From the NCBI GenBank assembly GCA_017961385.1, contig JAGCXJ010000076.1, positions 1 to 28,969 on the forward strand: 28,969 bases of DNA, given 5' to 3'. This DNA is from Lachnospiraceae bacterium (GTDB taxonomy: Bacteria; Bacillota; Clostridia; Lachnospirales; Lachnospiraceae). The position numbers and the translations under genes are program-made. The notes beneath the pieces are model-generated. The model was not told the DNA's origin and did not search any database. It saw nothing but the letters and a program-made list of their open reading frames with translations. Below are positions 14,738 through 22,911 of the stretch, piece by piece. Every line of letters starts with the position of its first letter. Position 1 is the stretch's first letter.

Positions 14738-15233
14738 GGGCATGCTCTCACCCGCAGCAAAGACTGCGCTGTCGGGTTTACTTGTAGCCATAGCTTTGAT
14801 ATTCAGTTACATAGAGACACTCATTCCCGTTATCATTCCCGTCCCGGGAGCAAAGATAGGACTTGCAAATCTTGTGACTCTTACGGGACTGTTCTTTCTG
14901 CAGCCGGCTCAGGTATTTCTTATCCTGATAGTTCGCATCATACTCTCAGGGTTTATGTTCGGAAGCTTTTCCACAATAATCTATTCTCTTGCAGGAGGTA
15001 TTGTCAGTTTCTGCTTTATGTATTTGGCAAAAAAGACAAAGCTGTTTTCACCGCTGGGGGTAAGTATAACAGGTGGAGTATTTCATAACCTGGGACAGTT
15101 AGGCGTTGCATGTCTTGTGCTTTACAGCTTTGCACCCCTTATATATCTTCCCTATCTGATATTCTTGGGAGCAGTGACGGGAAGCTTCATAGGTATGATA
15201 GGAAAGATCATAGAAAAAGCAAACAGGCGATAA
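14721..15233 (+). CDS. Gx transporter family membrane protein (Hpre_diP_synt_I / ECF S-component-like)
   Basis: 170 residues, almost all hydrophobic, with five or six predicted helices. It carries the family signatures LIPVIIPVPGAKIGLANLVTL, RIILSGFMFGSFSTIIYSLAG and GGVFHNLGQLGVA. Once annotated as heptaprenyl diphosphate synthase component I, the family is now usually regarded as a substrate-binding transport component; the ligand is unknown. The frame is open from 14694, but ATG 14721, with GAGGGA upstream, removes nine charged extra residues and fits the family start better. The overlap with the NusG_II gene supports one operon. No terminator follows; the queT promoter begins 6 nt after the stop codon. 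Confidence 0.85.
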   Translation: MQSRSKGMLSPAAKTALSGLLVAIALIFSYIETLIPVIIPVPGAKIGLANLVTLTGLFFLQPAQVFLILIVRIILSGFMFGSFSTIIYSLAGGIVSFCFMYLAKKTKLFSPLGVSITGGVFHNLGQLGVACLVLYSFAPLIYLPYLIFLGAVTGSFIGMIGKIIEKANRR

Positions 15234-15238
15234 ACGGA

Positions 15239-15267
15239 TTGTTTTTTCGCATGTTTCATAGTATGAT
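15239..15267 (+). promoter_or_regulatory. queT promoter
   Basis: TTGTTT (15239-15244), a 17-nt spacer and TATGAT (15262-15267) are followed by a predicted start at about 15274, just upstream of the riboswitch. Confidence 0.6.
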
Positions 15268-15285
15268 GTTGCGTGCAGTAAAAAT

Positions 15286-15326
15286 AGTGAGTTCGAGACC
15301 ATCCTCACTCAAAACAAAACTAGGAG
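15286..15326 (+). promoter_or_regulatory. preQ1-I riboswitch upstream of queT
   Basis: Six-bp stem AGTGAG (15286-15291) with CTCACT (15304-15309), a loop TTCGAGACCATC, then the A-rich strand CAAAACAAAACTAGGAG (15310-15326). This is the compact preQ1-I layout, similar to the short Thermoanaerobacter aptamer. The last bases AGGAG are also the Shine-Dalgarno sequence of queT (ATG 15333), and loop CC can pair with GG of that site to close the pseudoknot. So preQ1 should repress translation. The recognition rests on pattern and on the gene controlled; no covariance search was possible. Confidence 0.82.
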
Positions 15327-15332
15327 AAAACA

Positions 15333-15887
15333 ATGAAAAACAAAACAACGAAACTTATCACTCAGGGTGCTATCATAGCAGCCTTGTATGTGGTGTTATC
15401 ACTCATCACATACCAGTTCTCGTATCTTGAGATCCAGTGCAGAGTGGCAGAAGCTCTGTGCATGACTATCTTTTATACCCCCGCAGGGTTATGGGGCGTA
15501 TTTGTCGGATGTCTTATCACAAACATCTTCGGCGGAGCCTGGCTTGATATCGTATTCGGATCGCTCGCAACACTTATAGCGGCTCTTCTTACAAGACCCA
15601 TAGCAAAACACATCAGAAAAAAAACAGGACCGGTGCTGGATATAAAGCATGCACTGCTTATTCCCGTTCCTACAGTAATAGTGAATGCAATTATCATACC
15701 ATTTGTGTTATATTATGGTTATGGGATAACAAGCATGGGAAATGCGCAGACTACGGCAGCAGTACTGGCTCTTATGGCATTTTCGGTATTTGCGGGTGAG
15801 GTGATTTCCTGCTATGTATTCGGACCGATACTTGTAAAGGTCTTAAACAGAGTGGATAAGAGCCTTCATCTTGATATAGAAGAATAA
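15333..15887 (+). CDS. queT: QueT family queuosine-precursor transporter (ECF S-component)
   Basis: A 184-residue membrane protein with about five or six helices. The family motifs are clear: FSYLEIQCRVAEALCMTIFY near the N-terminus and GGAWLDIVFGSLATLIAALL in the middle. QueT proteins import a queuosine precursor such as preQ1 through the shared ECF energising module, feeding queuosine modification of tRNA. The preQ1-I riboswitch directly upstream independently supports the function. AGGAG is 6 nt before ATG 15333. The following lipoprotein gene begins 16 nt after its stop codon and may be co-transcribed. Confidence 0.92.
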   Translation: MKNKTTKLITQGAIIAALYVVLSLITYQFSYLEIQCRVAEALCMTIFYTPAGLWGVFVGCLITNIFGGAWLDIVFGSLATLIAALLTRPIAKHIRKKTGPVLDIKHALLIPVPTVIVNAIIIPFVLYYGYGITSMGNAQTTAAVLALMAFSVFAGEVISCYVFGPILVKVLNRVDKSLHLDIEE

Positions 15888-15903
15888 TTCGTACCTGATA
15901 CAG

Positions 15904-16812
15904 ATGAAAAGAATACTTGGCCTGATACTAATAGCCGCGATCATTTCATTAAGCGGCTGCAAACAATCAAACATACCTGTAAATATCACACAGGAGACTG
16001 TGGATATTGAAGGATTTGAAAAAGAGTTCAACATTTTTTTTCTGGCAGACTCGCATATATCCCTGTGTGATGAGAAAGATCCGGATCTTATTGACAAGGC
16101 ATCACAGAGAAGCGTGATGTTTAAGACTGATGACATAGAGGCATGGGACAGATTTGATGCTCTGATCGACACCATATCGGATGAGGATATACTGATACTT
16201 GGCGGAGATATCATAGATTCCGCCATGTATGCTTCGATAGATCATGTGAACAACAGACTTAAAAAGCTTAAGATACCCTATATCTATGCAATGGGAAATC
16301 ATGATTTTGAATACGGCAGCGAATACTTTTCACCCGCAGCCTATGAAGAATATCTGCCAAGACTGAAAGATATGCGTGACGATACGCCGTATCAGATAAG
16401 GGAATATGATGACTTTATCATATTTGCGGCCGATGATGACAACAGCCAGATCGATCCCGCGATCCTAAAAGCCTATAAGGACGTAGCCAAAAAGGGCAAA
16501 CCCGTTATACTCATAGTGCATGTGCCTATAGAACCCGTTACGGGAGATGATTCCCTTACGAAGAAGTGCAAGGAGGTCTGGGGTGCTTCGCCGGATGACA
16601 AGTCAAGAGTCACAATGGGTGTCAACGGATGCTATCCAAACGATACCACAAGAGAATTTCTTGATCTTGTCCTTTCCGATGACAGCCCGGTAATACTGGT
16701 CCTTGCCGGACATATACATTTTTATCATAAGGACATGTTAAATGATAACATTGTTCAGATAGTGACAGGCGCAGCCTTTGAAGGCGATGCGCTCAGAGTG
16801 ACATTAAAGTAA
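15904..16812 (+). CDS. Metallophosphoesterase lipoprotein
   Basis: A 302-residue calcineurin-type phosphoesterase anchored outside the membrane. The signal peptide ends at lipobox SLSGC (Cys19). The metal-site motifs are present in order: ADSHIS (DxH), LGGDIID (GD), MGNHDFEYG (GNHD), ILIVHVPI (His) and LAGHIHFYH (GHxH). The substrate cannot be told; members act on nucleotides, lipids or phosphodiesters. There is no strong Shine-Dalgarno sequence before ATG 15904, but the signal peptide fixes the start, and proximity to queT suggests read-through or coupled expression. mutS2 starts 4 nt after its stop codon. Confidence 0.87.
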   Translation: MKRILGLILIAAIISLSGCKQSNIPVNITQETVDIEGFEKEFNIFFLADSHISLCDEKDPDLIDKASQRSVMFKTDDIEAWDRFDALIDTISDEDILILGGDIIDSAMYASIDHVNNRLKKLKIPYIYAMGNHDFEYGSEYFSPAAYEEYLPRLKDMRDDTPYQIREYDDFIIFAADDDNSQIDPAILKAYKDVAKKGKPVILIVHVPIEPVTGDDSLTKKCKEVWGASPDDKSRVTMGVNGCYPNDTTREFLDLVLSDDSPVILVLAGHIHFYHKDMLNDNIVQIVTGAAFEGDALRVTLK

Positions 16813-16815
16813 GGC

Positions 16816-17619
16816 ATGAATACAAAAGTTTTATCTGTATTGGAGTACAACAAGATAATTGACAGACTGGCTTCATATGCATCTTCACCGCTTGGAAAGG
16901 AGATGTGCATGAAGCTTGTTCCGGTTTCAGAGTATGATGAGATCGAACAGGCTCAGTTAAACACCGAGGATGCCTTCAACAGACTGATCAAAAAGGACAG
17001 TATCAATTTCGGCAGCAACAAAAACGTCACAGAAAGCATGAAGTCTCTTGACATAGGAAGGACACTGTCTGCATCGGAACTTCTTTTAACGGCCAATTTT
17101 CTGACCAATGTCAACAGGGTCAAGGCATACGGAAGGAAGGAAAAGCCAGATGAAGCAGATGATTCCCTGACTGATATGTTTGAGGGATTATCTCCGCTTA
17201 CCCAGATTTCGGAGGATATAACAAGATGCATCATATCGGAAGACGAGATAGCCGATGATGCTTCACCAAATCTTAGAAAGATAAGAAGAGAGATATCATC
17301 GACAAACGACAAGATACACTCTCAGCTGATAAGCATGCTAAACGGCTCCTACAGAAGCTATCTTCAGGATGCCGTCATAACCATGAGAGACAACAGATAC
17401 TGCATTCCCGTCAAGGCAGAATACAAGAGTCAGGTATCCGGAATGATTCATGACCAGTCATCTACCGGTTCCACTGTCTTTATCGAGCCAGCGGCAGTTG
17501 TTAATCTCAATAACCGTATAAGGGAGCTTTCGATCGAAGAGCAAAAGGAGATCGAGGTTATCCTAGCCGATCTGAGCGCCAAGGTAGGTATCTATTCTGC
17601 TGATATCATAGAAGATTAG
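16816..17619 (+). CDS. mutS2: MutS2 N-terminal part, ended by an in-frame amber codon
   Basis: 267 residues that match the N-terminal core/lever and clamp region of MutS2 (VLEYNKIIDRLASYASSPLG at the start; RDNRYCIPVKAEYKSQVSG and STGSTVFIEPAAVVNLNN near the end). MutS2 binds ribosomes or branched DNA as a dimer; in Bacillus it splits collided ribosomes. The frame ends with TAG at 17617-17619, in the middle of the clamp helices, and continues in the same frame with the remaining two thirds of the protein. Alone, this piece lacks the ATPase and should not function normally. The gene is either a recent pseudogene, a sequencing error, or translated as two pieces. ATG 16816 is 4 nt after the previous stop codon. 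Confidence 0.85.
   Translation: MNTKVLSVLEYNKIIDRLASYASSPLGKEMCMKLVPVSEYDEIEQAQLNTEDAFNRLIKKDSINFGSNKNVTESMKSLDIGRTLSASELLLTANFLTNVNRVKAYGRKEKPDEADDSLTDMFEGLSPLTQISEDITRCIISEDEIADDASPNLRKIRREISSTNDKIHSQLISMLNGSYRSYLQDAVITMRDNRYCIPVKAEYKSQVSGMIHDQSSTGSTVFIEPAAVVNLNNRIRELSIEEQKEIEVILADLSAKVGIYSADIIED
17617..17619 (+). other. mutS2: In-frame UAG stop inside mutS2
   Basis: TAG interrupts one continuous frame (16816-19200) that would give 794 residues, close to the usual MutS2 length of about 785-790. Codons around it read GAA GAT TAG AAG ATC ATG. A single base change would restore a sense codon. Confidence 0.9.
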
Positions 17620-17625
17620 AAGATC

Positions 17626-19200
17626 ATGACCAAGCTCGATTTCATATTTGCCAAGGGTCGTCTTGCAATAGAGATGAATGCGACAAGACCCGTGTTTAAT
17701 GATGAGCATGTCATTAATATAAGAAAAGCACGTCATCCTCTTCTTGATCCTAAAAAGGTCGTGCCCATCGATATAAGACTGGGCGAGGATTTTGACCTTC
17801 TCATAGTCACGGGACCAAATACCGGAGGAAAGACGGTATCCTTAAAGACTGTCGGTCTTCTTACTCTGATGGGTCAGTCGGGACTTCATATCCCCGCAGG
17901 GGACAGATCTCGTCTTGGCATATTTAAAAAGGTATATGCGGATATAGGAGATGAACAGAGCATAGAACAGAGCCTGTCCACGTTTTCTGCACATATGAAA
18001 AATATAGTTGCCATTCTAAAGCATGCCGACAATGACAGTCTGTGTCTGTTTGATGAACTCGGTGCCGGGACAGACCCGACTGAAGGAGCAGCGCTTGCCA
18101 TAGCCATACTTAACCATCTTCATGACAGAGGCATAAGAACGATGGCTACGACTCACTACAGCGAACTCAAGGTGTATGCGCTTTCCACATCGTTTGTTGA
18201 AAATGCATGCTGCGAGTTTGATGTTGATTCATTAAGTCCAACATACAGACTTCTTATCGGAATACCCGGAAAGAGCAATGCATTTGCCATATCAAAAAGA
18301 CTCGGGTTAAAGGATCATATCATAGAAGCTGCAAAGCAGCAGATAGAAAAAGACAAGGAAAGCTTTGAGGATCTTCTCAGCGACCTTGAGACAAAGCGCG
18401 TAAACGTAGAGCGCGACAGGGAAGAGATCGCTGAATCGAAGAGAAGGATAAAGGATCTTGAAAAGGCTCTCGAGAAGAAAAAGAACAGTCTCGATGATCA
18501 GAAGGATCAGATACTCAGAGAGGCAAGAGAAGAAGCCCGTGAGATCCTGCAGGATGCAAAAGAGACAGCAGATGACATGATCATGTCTCTTAACAGGGCT
18601 AATCAGGGCATAGATGTCAGAGAACTTGAAAAAAAGAGAGGCGCGCTCAGGGAAAAGATCGGACAGACCAATTCAAAGCTCAGCTTAAAGAAAGAGGCTC
18701 CCCAAAAGAAAGCGATCAAACCAGAGAAGCTTAAGCTTGGAGATGATGTCAGGGTTTTATCAATGGGTCTTAAGGGCGTGGTAAACAGCCTGCCTGATGC
18801 AAAAGGAAATCTGTTCGTTCAATGCGGCATCATACGCTCAAAGGTAAATATCTCGGATCTTGAGCTGATAGAAGAGACAAATCCTTATGAAACAAAGAAC
18901 AAAAACAAAGGTTCAGGCATAAGCGGCATAAAGATGAGCAAGAGCTTTAGTGTATCCAGTGAGATCAATCTTCTTGGCAAGACAGTGGATGAAGCCATAC
19001 ACGAACTTGACAAATATCTGGATGATGCCTATCTTGCACATCTTCCAAGTGTTAGAATAGTACATGGAAAAGGAACGGGCGCATTAAGGAGTGCCGTAGT
19101 AAACCATCTTAAGAGGATCAAATATATCGATTCATTCAGACAGGGTGAGTTCGGTGAAGGAGATGCCGGAGTTACCATAGCGGTATTTAAGGAGAAATGA
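17626..19200 (+). CDS. mutS2: MutS2 C-terminal part: ATPase and Smr domains
   Basis: 524 residues in the same frame as the preceding piece. It starts in the clamp/lever end (LDFIFAKGRLAIEMNA). The ATPase has Walker A GPNTGGKT (17812-17835) and Walker B LCLFDELGAGTDPTEGAAL, with TTHYSELK after it. A long charged coiled coil follows (about 18340-18680), then a KOW-like segment (KLGDDVRVLSMGLKG) and a C-terminal Smr domain with VRIVHGKGTGALR. The Smr LDxR/DLHG motif reads INLLGKT, lacking the Asp and the basic residue, so nuclease activity is doubtful, although HGKG is kept. If translated, it would restart at ATG 17626, where only a weak AGAAGAT is available as a ribosome site. The next gene starts 1 nt after its stop codon. 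Confidence 0.87.
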   Translation: MTKLDFIFAKGRLAIEMNATRPVFNDEHVINIRKARHPLLDPKKVVPIDIRLGEDFDLLIVTGPNTGGKTVSLKTVGLLTLMGQSGLHIPAGDRSRLGIFKKVYADIGDEQSIEQSLSTFSAHMKNIVAILKHADNDSLCLFDELGAGTDPTEGAALAIAILNHLHDRGIRTMATTHYSELKVYALSTSFVENACCEFDVDSLSPTYRLLIGIPGKSNAFAISKRLGLKDHIIEAAKQQIEKDKESFEDLLSDLETKRVNVERDREEIAESKRRIKDLEKALEKKKNSLDDQKDQILREAREEAREILQDAKETADDMIMSLNRANQGIDVRELEKKRGALREKIGQTNSKLSLKKEAPQKKAIKPEKLKLGDDVRVLSMGLKGVVNSLPDAKGNLFVQCGIIRSKVNISDLELIEETNPYETKNKNKGSGISGIKMSKSFSVSSEINLLGKTVDEAIHELDKYLDDAYLAHLPSVRIVHGKGTGALRSAVVNHLKRIKYIDSFRQGEFGEGDAGVTIAVFKEK

Positions 19201-19201
19201 T

Positions 19202-19906
19202 ATGGCTGTTTCAAAACAGAAGATAATGATCGTTGATGATGACAATAACATAGCGGAGCTCATTTCCTTGTATCTGATAAAGGAATGCTTTGAGGCCGAG
19301 ATATTCAATGACGGTGAATCGGCGCTTGCCGCACTTGATACGTACGAGCCCAACCTCATACTTCTTGATCTGATGCTTCCCGGAATGGACGGCTATCAGG
19401 TATGCCGTGAAGTCAGAGCAAAGAGCAATATACCGATCATCATGCTGTCTGCAAAAGGAGAGGTATTTGACAAGGTTCTGGGACTCGAGCTTGGAGCGGA
19501 CGATTACATGGAAAAGCCCTTTGATTCAAAAGAGCTTGTTGCAAGAGTAAAATCCGTGCTCAGAAGATACAAGGCAGTACCCGAGACAGTTCAGGAAACA
19601 AACGAAAAATGTGTCGAATATCCTGATCTTATCATCAATCAGACAAATTACTCTGTAATATATATGGGAAAAAACATCGATATGCCGCCAAAAGAGCTTG
19701 AGCTTTTGTATTTTCTGGCAGCCAGCCCGAATCATGTATTTACAAGAGAGCAGCTCCTTGATCAGATATGGGGATATGAATATATGGGTGATACCAGGAC
19801 CGTTGATGTTCATATCAAGCGTCTGAGAGAAAAGATAAATGACCATGAGTCGTGGAAGATCTCGACTATATGGGGAATAGGATACAAATTTGAGGTAAGA
19901 GTATGA
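19202..19906 (+). CDS. OmpR/PhoB-family response regulator
   Basis: A 234-residue DNA-binding response regulator. The receiver domain (1-120) shows acidic residues D12-D14 in MIVDDDNN, phosphorylation site Asp56 in LILLDLMLPGMDGY, and EKPF for the conserved Lys. The winged-helix effector (about 137-233) shows ELELLYFLAASPNHVFTREQ and DTRTVDVHIKRLREKI. AAGGAGA precedes ATG 19202 and lies inside the mutS2 end; the genes are 1 nt apart. It overlaps the kinase gene by an ATGA, so the two form a translationally coupled two-component system. The stimulus and targets are unknown. Confidence 0.93.
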   Translation: MAVSKQKIMIVDDDNNIAELISLYLIKECFEAEIFNDGESALAALDTYEPNLILLDLMLPGMDGYQVCREVRAKSNIPIIMLSAKGEVFDKVLGLELGADDYMEKPFDSKELVARVKSVLRRYKAVPETVQETNEKCVEYPDLIINQTNYSVIYMGKNIDMPPKELELLYFLAASPNHVFTREQLLDQIWGYEYMGDTRTVDVHIKRLREKINDHESWKISTIWGIGYKFEVRV

Positions 19907-21336
19907 GGAGAACCCTCTATCTGAAGCTCATTCTTGCATATGTCATATTCGGTATCTTCGGATTCATCATGGTCTCTACATTTGCTTCATCCATGACTCT
20001 TGAGCATCTTGTCAGGGAACAGGCAGAGAAGATGTATGAGGAGGCAACGCTGATCGCAAACACCTATGCGACCGATCTGTATAACAACCAGACATCCCTG
20101 GATGCCGTGCAGAAACAGCTTGATGCGCTTGATACATACATGAACGCGACCATATGGATCATGAATCCTTCCGGACGTCTGATCCTTGATTCATCTACCA
20201 TACTGGATATCAATGAAGAGAAGAAAGTCGAGAATTTCGATCCGACCATAACACTGGGATCATATTATACAACGGGAGATTTCTTCGGATATTTCAAGGA
20301 GGATATGCTGAGCGTATATGCTCCTATCACTACGGATTTCTCTATAAAGGGATATGTTGTCATTCACTGTTCGATGAAGGATCTTAAGGCAAGCAAGGAA
20401 TCCCTTTTATCGATCTCCTATCTTTTGCTGATACTTCTGTTTCTGCTCTCATTGATCATTCTGCTGTTCTTTACCGAATTCGTATATGTTCCAATAAAGA
20501 GGATAACAGAGGCAACAGAGCATTATGCTACGGGAGATATGAACTATGATCTGTCGATAGACAGTGACGATGAGCTTGGTTATCTGGGCGGAGCTCTTTC
20601 ATATATGGCTCACAAGGTCGCAACAGCGGAAGAGGATCAGAAGAAGTTCATTGCAAACGTGTCACATGACTTCAGGTCTCCTCTTACATCCATAAAAGGA
20701 TATCTGGAGGCCATGATAGACGGCACAATACCTGAACAGATGCATGAAAAGTATCTGAAGGTAGTGCTTAACGAGACAGAAAGGCTGACAAAGCTCACAA
20801 ACGGTCTTCTTACATTAAACAATCTCAACATGACCGGAATGGTGCTTGAAAAGAGCATCTTTGATATAAATCAGGTAATAAAGAGCGTAGTGGAATCCTT
20901 TGAAGGAACGCTGTTTAAGAAAAAGATATCGGTCGACCTGGTACTTACCGGAGAGAGACTTTCTGTTGAAGCTGACATGAGCAAGATCCAGCAGGTCCTG
21001 TATAACCTGATGGACAATGCGATCAAGTTTTCATATGATGACTCGACCATTAAGATAGAGACGACTCAGAAGCACAATAAGGTCTTTGTATCAGTCAAGG
21101 ACAGCGGCATAGGAATACCCAAGGAAAGCCTTAAGCTAATATGGGACAGATTCTATAAGACGGATCTGTCGCGAGGCAAGGATAAGAAGGGCACAGGGCT
21201 CGGTCTTGCGATCACAAAGGAGATAATAAAGGCACACAAGGAGAACATCAACGTTATAAGTACTGAGGGAGTAGGAACAGAGTTCATCTTCTCGCTTCCC
21301 GTATATGATGATGACGATGATGATGACCTGGCTTAA
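19903..21336 (+). CDS. Membrane sensor histidine kinase
   Basis: 477 residues. TM1 (about 6-28), an extracytoplasmic sensor of about 135 residues, TM2 (about 168-192), a HAMP domain (about 192-245, PIKRITEATEHYATGDMNYD), HisKA with phospho-acceptor His255 in NVSHDFRSPLTS, and an HATPase domain with NLMDNAIKFS (N box), VKDSGIGIP (G1) and GTGLGLAITKEI (G2). It is of the PhoR/WalK class and pairs with the regulator overlapping at its start. The H-box has HDFRSP instead of the commoner HELRTP, which is frequent in Clostridia. The protein ends with an acidic tail of seven consecutive Asp. No terminator follows; a new promoter begins 16 nt later. Confidence 0.93.
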   Translation: MRRTLYLKLILAYVIFGIFGFIMVSTFASSMTLEHLVREQAEKMYEEATLIANTYATDLYNNQTSLDAVQKQLDALDTYMNATIWIMNPSGRLILDSSTILDINEEKKVENFDPTITLGSYYTTGDFFGYFKEDMLSVYAPITTDFSIKGYVVIHCSMKDLKASKESLLSISYLLLILLFLLSLIILLFFTEFVYVPIKRITEATEHYATGDMNYDLSIDSDDELGYLGGALSYMAHKVATAEEDQKKFIANVSHDFRSPLTSIKGYLEAMIDGTIPEQMHEKYLKVVLNETERLTKLTNGLLTLNNLNMTGMVLEKSIFDINQVIKSVVESFEGTLFKKKISVDLVLTGERLSVEADMSKIQQVLYNLMDNAIKFSYDDSTIKIETTQKHNKVFVSVKDSGIGIPKESLKLIWDRFYKTDLSRGKDKKGTGLGLAITKEIIKAHKENINVISTEGVGTEFIFSLPVYDDDDDDDLA

Positions 21337-21351
21337 AACATCAACTGTCTC

Positions 21352-21380
21352 TTGAAATATGAAAAGAGTCGACATATAAT
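21352..21380 (+). promoter_or_regulatory. Promoter of the DUF1846 gene
   Basis: TTGAAA (21352-21357), an exact 17-nt spacer and a perfect TATAAT (21375-21380). A start near 21387 gives a leader of about 36 nt. Confidence 0.8.
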
Positions 21381-21422
21381 TATTTTTTTAAATACCAAGA
21401 ATGACATCACAAGGAGACCTGT

Positions 21423-22910
21423 ATGAGAATTGGATTTGACAATGAAAAATATCTGAAGATGCAGTCTGAACACATAAAGGAAAGGATCAAGCAGTTTGAC
21501 AACAAGCTTTATCTTGAGTTTGGAGGAAAGCTTTTTGATGATTATCATGCATCGCGTGTTCTGCCTGGATTTGAACCAGACAGTAAACTAAAGATGCTCA
21601 TGCAGTTAAAGGATCAGGCGGAGATAGTAATAGTCATAAATGCCGCGGATATAGAAGCCAACAAGATAAGAGGCGACTACGGCATCACCTATGACGAGGA
21701 TGTATTAAGACTCATGGATGCCTTCCAGGGCAGGGGACTGTATGTCGGAAGCGTATGTGTTACCCGCTATAACGGACAGAAGGCAGCAGACAAGTTCATG
21801 AACCGTCTTCATGAGCTGGGTGTCAAGACATTCAAGCATTACAATATCGAAGGATATCCCAGTGATGTCGCTACCATAGTAAGCGAGGAAGGTCTCGGAA
21901 AGAATGATTATATAGAGACGAGCAGACCGCTCGTAGTTGTAACAGCACCCGGACCCGGAAGCGGAAAGATGGCTACATGTCTGTCACAGCTTTATCATGA
22001 GAACAAGAGAGGGATAAAGGCCGGATATGCGAAGTTTGAGACATTTCCGATCTGGAATCTGCCGCTAAAGCATCCGGTAAACGTAGCCTATGAAGCTGCT
22101 ACCGCAGACTTAAATGATGTAAACATGATCGATCCGTTCCATCTTGAAGCTTATGGCGAGACGACGGTCAATTATAACAGAGATGTGGAGATATTCCCCG
22201 TACTCAACGCGATATTTGAAGGCATCATGGGAACCAGCCCGTACAAGTCACCTACGGATATGGGTGTCAACATGGCCGGCAACTGCATAATCGATGATGA
22301 TATATGCAGACAGTCTTCCGATCAGGAGATAATAAGAAGATATTACAGATGTCTATATGACAAGAGATGCGGAAAAGACGTAAAGGATATTCAGTACAAG
22401 CTCGAGCTTTTGATGAAGCAGTCATCTCTTACGGTGGAGGATCGTGTTGTCGTAAACGCTGCACTTGAAAGAGAAGAAAATACAGGACATCCGGCTGCCA
22501 GCATAGAACTCCCTAACGGCAAGGTAGTTACGGGAAAGACTACAGACCTTCTTGGCGCATCGGCTGCCGTGCTGCTGAATGCGATCAAGGAGCTATGCGG
22601 ACTCGATCATAAGCTTCATCTGGTAAGTCCCGAAGCGATCGAACCCATTCAGAAGCTTAAGATAGGATATCTTGGAAGCCAGAATCCCAGACTTCATACG
22701 GATGAGATCCTGATAGCCCTTTCCATTTCGGCTGCGACAAACAAGGATGCAAAGCTTGCACTTGAACAGCTTCCAAAACTGAGAGGCTGTGATGCGCATT
22801 CATCGGTAATGCTGTCAGCTGTTGACGAGCAGACATTCAAGCGCCTGGGCATGTATCTGACATGCGAGCCAAAGTACGAGGCAGACAACAAGAAGTACCA
22901 TAAACGATAA
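21423..22910 (+). CDS. DUF1846 (UPF0371) family protein
   Basis: 495 residues, full length for the family, starting MRIGFDNEKYLKMQSEHIKE. It shows the conserved FGGKLFDDYHASRVLPGFEP, the ATAPGPGSGK-like stretch (VVVTAPGPGSGKMATCLSQL, P-loop-like), and FETFPIWNLPLKHPVN. Members are conserved cytoplasmic proteins of Firmicutes with no settled function that I know of, so I assign none. The P-loop-like GPGSGK invites a nucleotide-binding test. AAGGAG stands before ATG 21423 at good spacing. It appears monocistronic or first in a short transcript; no hairpin terminator is seen after it. Confidence 0.9.
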   Translation: MRIGFDNEKYLKMQSEHIKERIKQFDNKLYLEFGGKLFDDYHASRVLPGFEPDSKLKMLMQLKDQAEIVIVINAADIEANKIRGDYGITYDEDVLRLMDAFQGRGLYVGSVCVTRYNGQKAADKFMNRLHELGVKTFKHYNIEGYPSDVATIVSEEGLGKNDYIETSRPLVVVTAPGPGSGKMATCLSQLYHENKRGIKAGYAKFETFPIWNLPLKHPVNVAYEAATADLNDVNMIDPFHLEAYGETTVNYNRDVEIFPVLNAIFEGIMGTSPYKSPTDMGVNMAGNCIIDDDICRQSSDQEIIRRYYRCLYDKRCGKDVKDIQYKLELLMKQSSLTVEDRVVVNAALEREENTGHPAASIELPNGKVVTGKTTDLLGASAAVLLNAIKELCGLDHKLHLVSPEAIEPIQKLKIGYLGSQNPRLHTDEILIALSISAATNKDAKLALEQLPKLRGCDAHSSVMLSAVDEQTFKRLGMYLTCEPKYEADNKKYHKR

Positions 22911-22911
22911 T

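Noticed and set aside
17617..17619. UAG in mutS2 as a recoded codon (pyrrolysine or stop reassignment)
   Set aside because: TAG is the normal stop codon of at least three other genes here (ending at 824, 2303 and 4287), and MutS2 is not a known pyrrolysine protein. A mutation or error is simpler.
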